This document shows, piece by piece, positions 59,813 through 64,000 of a DNA stretch of 64,000 nucleotides (position 1 is the first letter of the stretch; each line of letters begins with the position of its first letter). Source of the DNA: BOG-908 sp963848205. GTDB lineage: Bacteria > Pseudomonadota > Alphaproteobacteria > Acetobacterales > Acetobacteraceae. A model generated the notes under the pieces. It was not told where the DNA came from. It worked only from the letters and a program-made list of their open reading frames with translations, and made no database searches. The translations under genes were made by a program, and so were the position numbers. The stretch spans positions 186,001 to 250,000 of the forward strand of contig CAWKCV010000001.1 of the NCBI GenBank assembly GCA_963848205.1, in the 5' to 3' direction.

Positions 59813-60133
59813 TTAAATCCTGCCGCGCTCGTCGCGTTCTGCGGTGCGCTCAGTTGGGCCATTCACGCTAACCGAGTTGTCCAGCGCGTCGTCGAGACTT
59901 GCGACCTTGTCCACATCTGTGCCGGATTCGATGTTGGTCTTCACCGGCTCGACATTCTCAGCTCCTACCCGGCTTCCTCCTGGAGTCTTGCCGGGCATAC
60001 CGTCCGCTCGATGATTGCCGGTGTCCTGCTGGCCATCTGTATGTTTCAATGCGTCTTCAGAATGAGGCTGCTTCATCAGTCCATCTCCATTGCTCTTGTC
60101 CTTGAACGCAGAAGAAGAGCGCTGGTTGATCAT
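59813..60133 (-). CDS. Hydrophilic protein of unknown function, coupled to fliP
   Basis: 106-aa charged, serine- and glutamine-rich protein with no membrane segment or recognised domain, probably disordered. Its ATG at 60133 overlaps the fliP stop (ATGA), which supports it being a real gene made with FliP. Composition (MINQRSSSAFKDKSNGDGLM at the start, many aspartates later) is unlike shadow frames in this genome, which are arginine-rich. It lies between fliP and the tRNA gene. Role in the flagellar export gate is conceivable but unsupported. Confidence 0.55.
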   Translation of the reverse strand: MINQRSSSAFKDKSNGDGLMKQPHSEDALKHTDGQQDTGNHRADGMPGKTPGGSRVGAENVEPVKTNIESGTDVDKVASLDDALDNSVSVNGPTERTAERDERGRI

Positions 60134-60870
60134 CCTGGCACGAAGCTTTGCGTGAGGCTGCCAGCCACAAGTCGCCAACCATCGACCATTACGAAAAAGA
60201 TGAGTTTAAAAGGTAACGAAACGCCGCTCGGCGGCAGCATCATCATGCCAAGAGACATCAACACACTCGACACCACGAGATCGATGATGGTGAACGGCAA
60301 GTAGAGCAGAAAACCCATCTCAAAAGCTCGCCGCAATTCGCCGACGAGAAAAGCTGGAACAAGTGCACGCCACGATGCGTGGTCAGCGTCGGCAGCGGGG
60401 GCAAGATGGCCGATCTGCTCGAACAGGGCCAAATCCGGCGGCCGGAGATTGAGGGCCATAAAGTGGCGAAACGGCTCTGCAGCCAAGGTCAGACCTTCCA
60501 TAGGCCCAAGCGCTCCGTCCTGCATGGGTTTGAGTGCGTGTACCCACGCCAAATCCAGTGTCGGCTGCATGACAAACAACGTCAGGAACAGCGCCAGCCC
60601 GATCAGGACAACATTGGGCGGCGTGCCCTGCGCACCAAGCGCACCGCGGAGCAACGAGAGTACGACGACGATACGCGTGAACGCCGTCACCATCACCAGC
60701 AGACTTGGAGCGAGCGACAACACGGTGAACAGGGCGGTAATCTGGACTAGCCGGCCTGTGGCTCCACTGTCGCCGGCATGACCCAAATCGATCGCCACCG
60801 ACTGCGCGAGCGCCATGCCAGGAAGCAGTAGCGGCAAGAGAAAAGCAGCAATGATGTGGCGGCGTTTCAC
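60130..60870 (-). CDS. fliP: Flagellar export gate protein FliP
   Basis: Core protein of the flagellar type III export gate; 246 aa. A cleavable signal peptide (FLLPLLLPGMALA) is followed by PSLLVMVTAFTRIVVVLSLL, LFLTLFVMQPTL, LRRAFEMGFLLYLPF, IDLVVSSVLMSLGMMMLPP and LPFKLIFFVMVDGW, the standard family pattern. The start is GTG 60870, 13 bases behind fliO. With FliQ and FliR, encoded on the opposite strand nearby, it forms the export channel. Confidence 0.97.
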   Translation of the reverse strand: MKRRHIIAAFLLPLLLPGMALAQSVAIDLGHAGDSGATGRLVQITALFTVLSLAPSLLVMVTAFTRIVVVLSLLRGALGAQGTPPNVVLIGLALFLTLFVMQPTLDLAWVHALKPMQDGALGPMEGLTLAAEPFRHFMALNLRPPDLALFEQIGHLAPAADADHASWRALVPAFLVGELRRAFEMGFLLYLPFTIIDLVVSSVLMSLGMMMLPPSGVSLPFKLIFFVMVDGWRLVAGSLTQSFVPG

Positions 60871-60883
60871 TTTAGCTGCGCTT

Positions 60884-61147
60884 TCACTTTGCAGGCGCTA
60901 GCGCAAGAAGTGCACCGGCACCGCCCGTAAGCACCAGCGTCCGTTGGCCGCTGAGCTCGACGACATGCAGACGGTGAGTGCGGTCGAGCGCGATCGTGCC
61001 GAGTATCGCAACCGGAAGACCCGCAATCGCAGGTCGTTGGCCGGCGGAGAAGTGTTTTGCTGCCCTGGCAGCACCTAAGATCAACAGCAAGACGACGGCT
61101 AGACACGTCGCTGCCAGAACGGCTTGTGCAGTCAGCCCGTCGATCAT
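60884..61147 (-). CDS. fliO: FliO-like flagellar export assembly protein
   Basis: 87-aa protein with one N-terminal transmembrane segment (about residues 8-27, LAATCLAVVLLLILGAARAA) and a small cytoplasmic domain with DRTHRLHVVELSGQRTLVLT, the usual FliO/MopB signature. FliO helps assemble the FliP ring. Position directly ahead of fliP supports the call. The ATG overlaps the stop of an upstream small gene (ATGA). Confidence 0.82.
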   Translation of the reverse strand: MIDGLTAQAVLAATCLAVVLLLILGAARAAKHFSAGQRPAIAGLPVAILGTIALDRTHRLHVVELSGQRTLVLTGGAGALLALAPAK

Positions 61148-61458
61148 GTCGGCGGCAAGCGGTTGGGTGGCATCGCGCTGAGCACGCTTCTCAGAGAGTC
61201 GAGTTGTCCCAGCAACTCGAACAAATATGGCAGCATCGCCCGACCTTCCTCACGCGGAAGATCCATCGTCTGTGCGCACAACAGTCCTATTCCGTCCTCG
61301 ATGCCGCTTAAATCCACTCTGCGATCGTTTTGAGCCAGAGCGCGAGCAAGGCCCAGAGTCCGTCCAAGCCGTTCTGAGAACGTTATGAGTTGTCCGGTCG
61401 AGTTCACGACTGGCGCGAGCTCCGGCGGCACAGACAGAGAGGGCATTGGCTGCATCAT
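61144..61458 (-). CDS. Small protein of unknown function at the head of the fliO-fliP operon
   Basis: 104-aa protein (from ATG 61458) with amphipathic helices and no signal peptide. Features are FSERLGRTLGLARALAQNDR and DGIGLLCAQTMDLPREEGRA. Its stop overlaps the fliO ATG, and it is divergent from flgB across 113 bases, so it is first in the fliO-fliP transcript. I do not recognise the family. A flagellar chaperone or regulator would fit size and place, but nothing in the sequence proves it. Confidence 0.6.
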   Translation of the reverse strand: MMQPMPSLSVPPELAPVVNSTGQLITFSERLGRTLGLARALAQNDRRVDLSGIEDGIGLLCAQTMDLPREEGRAMLPYLFELLGQLDSLRSVLSAMPPNRLPPT

Positions 61459-61536
61459 CACGTGCAGATTGCCTGATCATGGTTAGAGGAACGTAAAGAC
61501 CGCCATTAAGACATTCGAAGCTTTTTGCCTGCATTC

Positions 61537-61551
61537 TGGCAATCAGGTTGT
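61537..61551 (+). promoter_or_regulatory. Possible sigma-54-like promoter ahead of flgB
   Basis: TGGCAATCAGGTTGT has the TGGC and TTG elements at nearly the spacing of a -24/-12 promoter, about 20 bases before the flgB start. The match to the -12 box is imperfect and the distance to ATG is short. Offered as a weak candidate only. Confidence 0.2.
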
Positions 61552-61571
61552 TTCCCAGAAAGGCTTGCGCC

Positions 61572-61958
61572 ATGAGCGGCACGCTCTCCTCACCGCCATT
61601 GTTCGACCTTTTGGAGTCAAAGCTCGGCTGGGTAGATGCTCGTCAACGCGTGCTCGCACAGAATATCGCCAACATCGATACCCCGGCTTACGTTGCGAAA
61701 GATGTGGCCCCGTTTAGCGACGCGCTTCGTGAGTTCACGATAGAACCTACGCGGACAAATCCGCTGCATTTGGCAGCTCTCCACGAGGCGGGCGAAGCTG
61801 GGCGTGCGCGGCGCGGCGAACACGCGCCCGATGGCAACGCCGTGGGCCTCGAAGATCAACTCACTAAAATTGCCGACGACGAAAACACTCAGGCGCTGAC
61901 AGGCAATCTCTGGAAAAGCTACATGGGCATGTTCATGACGGCGCTGGGTCATGGCTGA
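61572..61958 (+). CDS. flgB: Flagellar basal-body rod protein FlgB
   Basis: Proximal rod subunit; 128 aa from ATG 61572 (MSGTLSSPPLFDLLESKLGW). The rod-protein motif is RQRVLAQNIANIDTPAYVAKD, and the C-terminal helix LTGNLWKSYMGMFMTALG is typical. It leads a plus-strand run of basal-body and export genes. Confidence 0.93.
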   Translation: MSGTLSSPPLFDLLESKLGWVDARQRVLAQNIANIDTPAYVAKDVAPFSDALREFTIEPTRTNPLHLAALHEAGEAGRARRGEHAPDGNAVGLEDQLTKIADDENTQALTGNLWKSYMGMFMTALGHG

Positions 61959-61999
61959 GCCAGGCTGTCCGATCCGTCTCAGCGGAGTTCCATAAAGTC

Positions 62000-62407
62000 A
62001 TGGACCTGACACAAGCCCTGGCGATCTCTGCCGCCGGCATGGACGCACAAACGAAGCGTCTGCGGGTGATTGCCGAAAACCTCGCCAACCAGGACAGCAC
62101 GGGATCGTTTCCGGGCGCCACACCCTATCAGCGGAAAACAACGATCTTCGCCAACACTCTCGATCAGGTCAGCGGACTTCGAACCGTGCACGTTGCCGAC
62201 ATCGAACCGGACCGCTCGGCATTTCCGCAGAAATACGACCCGTCCAACCCTGCTGCAAACGCGCAAGGTTATGTGCGCATGCCAAACGTGAACAGTTTCG
62301 TGGAGATGATGGACATGCGTGAAGCCGAGCGATCCTACAGTGCCAACCTCAATGTCATGCAGGCATCACGCTCGATGTTGACCCGCGTCATCGACCTGTT
62401 GAAATGA
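62000..62407 (+). CDS. flgC: Flagellar basal-body rod protein FlgC
   Basis: Proximal rod subunit; 135 aa. Motifs are LAISAAGMDAQTKRLRVIAE, NLANQDSTG, GYVRMPNVNSFVEMMDMREA and the C-terminal SYSANLNVMQASRSMLTRVI. Its stop overlaps the fliE start by four bases. Confidence 0.96.
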   Translation: MDLTQALAISAAGMDAQTKRLRVIAENLANQDSTGSFPGATPYQRKTTIFANTLDQVSGLRTVHVADIEPDRSAFPQKYDPSNPAANAQGYVRMPNVNSFVEMMDMREAERSYSANLNVMQASRSMLTRVIDLLK

Positions 62408-62712
62408 ATGCTCTTCCGCTCGCGCGCGCAGCGCAGGCCGTGTCCGCTTATCAGAGCGTCGATAGCGGAGCTGCTCCGGTTTCTGCCTCCGGAGGCAGCG
62501 ATTTTGCGAACTTGTTGACGCAGTCGCTCGGCACCGCGGTGCAGACCGGGCAACAGGCGGAAGCCCAGGCCACCTCGGCCGTATTGAGCGGCGGCGGACT
62601 TACCCAGGTCGTCACCGCCGTCAGCCGCGCCGAGCTGGCACTTCAGACAACCGTCGCCGTGCGTGACCGTGTGCTGCAGGCCTACCAGGACATTATCAAG
62701 ATGCCGATCTGA
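62404..62712 (+). CDS. fliE: Flagellar hook-basal body complex protein FliE
   Basis: Adapter between the MS ring and the rod; 102 aa. The C-terminal family signature is VVTAVSRAELALQTTVAVRD then VLQAYQDIIKMPI. The N-terminal half is alanine- and serine-rich. Overlaps flgC (ATGA). Confidence 0.94.
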   Translation: MNALPLARAAQAVSAYQSVDSGAAPVSASGGSDFANLLTQSLGTAVQTGQQAEAQATSAVLSGGGLTQVVTAVSRAELALQTTVAVRDRVLQAYQDIIKMPI

Positions 62713-62762
62713 CGTCGTTCGCCCAATCACCCTTTCCGTTTTTCACGCGTCAGGAGCGGCCA

Positions 62763-63035
62763 ATGCAGGAACTCGACATCGCGGCCATCCTGCATGGATG
62801 CATGATCGCCACCTTGAAAATGTGCGCGCCGGTTCTGCTCGCAACGCTCGTCGCCGGCTTGGCAATTGCGATCGTCCAGGCCGTCACGCAGATCAATGAC
62901 AGCACTGTTTCGTTCCTGCCCAAACTGGTGGCCACGGGCCTTGCCTGCTGGCTTGCGGGCCCGTTCATGTATCACGTGCTGGCCGACTTCACCCACCAGA
63001 TGGCGGACCGTATCGTGGCCGTAGGCGGGGATTGA
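62763..63035 (+). CDS. fliQ: Flagellar export gate protein FliQ
   Basis: 90-aa export-gate protein with two transmembrane hairpin helices: MIATLKMCAPVLLATLVAGL, then AIVQAVTQINDSTVSFLPKL and ACWLAGPFMYHVLADF. VQAVTQIND and the downstream lysine are the family signature. Confidence 0.96.
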   Translation: MQELDIAAILHGCMIATLKMCAPVLLATLVAGLAIAIVQAVTQINDSTVSFLPKLVATGLACWLAGPFMYHVLADFTHQMADRIVAVGGD

Positions 63036-63044
63036 TCCGGCCCG

Positions 63045-63821
63045 ATGCCAGCCACTCCCGTCTCATCGGCAGAGCTTGCCGGATTCGCGTTCTCGTTCGT
63101 GCTGATCCTATGTCGCTGCGGCGCGGCCGTCATGCTGTTGCCCGGAGTGGGCGAAGAGGACGCGCCCGCTGTCGTTCGCGTCGGTTTGGCCCTGGCTCTG
63201 GCAGCGCTTCTTGTGCCCAGCCTCGCGCCGGACATGCCACGCGTGCCGGAGAGCTTTCTGCGGCTCGCTTGGATGGTCATGGTCGAGCTACTCGCCGGCG
63301 GATTGTTGGGCTGGCTCGCCCGCCTGCTCGCGCTTGCGCTGCCTGCGGCAGGGCAGATCATCTCGCTTCTCACCGGCTTATCCAGTGTGCTGCTGCCTGA
63401 TGCGACATTCGGTGCGCAGTCCGCAGCGATCGGCAAGCTGCTTGGCATGGCCGCACCCGTCCTCATTTTGTCGACCGGGCTGTACGCCTTGCCACTCTCT
63501 GCTCTGGCCCGCAGCTATGCCGTATTCCCGGCTGGAGGAATATTGCCTGCCAGCGATCTGGCCGAGGTGGCGGTCCGCGCGGTAGCGACGAGTTTTGGCC
63601 TGGCCCTGCGTCTGGTGTCACCGTTTATTCTGCTCTCCCTGCTTTGGCAGGTTTCTCTTGGCTTGCTTGCCAGGCTTGTCCCGCAAATCCAGGTCTATTT
63701 TACGGCCCTTCCTGGTCAGGTGCTCGGCGGTTTGCTGCTGGTGGCACTTCTGGCCGCTCCGGTCCTGCGCGCCTGGCTTGCCGCCATGCAGGAAGGCTAC
63801 GCCTTGCTGCCGGGAGGCTAG
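63045..63821 (+). CDS. fliR: Flagellar export gate protein FliR
   Basis: 258-aa membrane protein with about six helices: FSFVLILCRCGAAVMLLPGV, GLALALAALLVPSL, ELLAGGLLGWLARLLALALP, GQIISLLTGLSSVLLPDATF and PFILLSLLWQVSLGLLARLV. It follows fliQ by nine bases and precedes flhB, the usual order. Confidence 0.95.
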   Translation: MPATPVSSAELAGFAFSFVLILCRCGAAVMLLPGVGEEDAPAVVRVGLALALAALLVPSLAPDMPRVPESFLRLAWMVMVELLAGGLLGWLARLLALALPAAGQIISLLTGLSSVLLPDATFGAQSAAIGKLLGMAAPVLILSTGLYALPLSALARSYAVFPAGGILPASDLAEVAVRAVATSFGLALRLVSPFILLSLLWQVSLGLLARLVPQIQVYFTALPGQVLGGLLLVALLAAPVLRAWLAAMQEGYALLPGG

Positions 63822-63824
63822 GCG

Positions 63825-64000
63825 ATGTCGGAGGAGAAAACAGAAGCCCCCAGTCAACGCAGGCTGGAAAAAGCACGCGACGACGGGCGCGTTGCCGTCT
63901 CGCGCGAGATGACCATGCTGGCCGGCTTGTGCGCGGGGCTTACCGCTCTCGCATCGCAAATCCGTCCACCCGACATTGCGCATTGGTTTGCCGTGGCACT
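63825..64000 (+). CDS. flhB: Flagellar export switch protein FlhB (cut by the right edge)
   Basis: The first 58 codons are visible from ATG 63825. MSEEKTEAPSQRRLEKARDD, then GRVAVSREM, is the conserved cytoplasmic N-terminus, followed by the beginning of the first transmembrane helix (LAGLCAGLTALAS). The autocleavage NPTH site lies beyond the window. Three bases separate the fliR stop from this start. Confidence 0.93.
   Translation, partial: MSEEKTEAPSQRRLEKARDDGRVAVSREMTMLAGLCAGLTALASQIRPPDIAHWFAVA

Overview
The window looks like a high-GC alphaproteobacterial chromosome, probably Rhodospirillales and close to Acetobacteraceae. The evidence is the operon ppiD-trpE-trpG-trpD-trpC-moaC, the regulatory PTS operon hprK-rapZ-EIIA-HPr-ptsI with a short HprK, mnmE-mnmG-rsmG-parA-parB with two parS sites, and a dispersed family of short intergenic palindromes of the kind common in that family. 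The genus cannot be fixed from sequence alone.

Layout: 1-5.1 kb holds beta-oxidation genes (acyl-CoA dehydrogenase, FadJ-type bifunctional enzyme, thiolase) and a small membrane protein. 5.1-11.8 kb is the tryptophan operon with moaC at its end and ppiD at its head. 11.9-16 kb holds a coiled-coil protein with a terminal HPD motif, ccmAB and a GH13 glucosidase. 16-21.4 kb is the PTS operon, headed by an AI-2E family permease gene. proA and an EAL phosphodiesterase follow.

24.6-38.2 kb is the most distinctive block: a complete CO2-concentrating island on the minus strand, with cbbR diverging from it. The order is cbbL-cbbS-csoS2-csoSCA-csoS4A-csoS4B-csoS1-csoS1-acRAF-(67-aa McdB-like protein)-(Nudix/ThiE-like fusion)-dabB-dabA. 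DabAB would raise cytosolic bicarbonate, the shell and CsoSCA would turn it into CO2 around form IA RuBisCO, acRAF would aid RuBisCO assembly, and CbbR would control transcription. No mcdA, csoS1D, bacterioferritin or cbbQO is present here. csoS2 carries an apparent frameshift inside a 15-bp tandem repeat.

38.3-53.1 kb is mixed housekeeping and surface functions: a sulfotransferase-like protein, nadD-rsfS-rlmH, a frameshifted pqqB, prs, a histidine phosphatase, uvrB, a TPR and acyltransferase cluster, a TSUP permease, a quinone oxidoreductase and an alkyltransferase. 53.2-59.7 kb is the tRNA-modification and chromosome-partition block with lipB and tRNA-Leu(GAG). From 59.8 kb to the right edge are flagellar genes: fliP and fliO on the minus strand with two small unknown partners, and flgB-flgC-fliE-fliQ-fliR-flhB on the plus strand.

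Three genes (EIIA, csoS2, pqqB) each show a one-base net frame change. They could be true mutations or residual assembly indels. Reads should be checked before biology is inferred from them.
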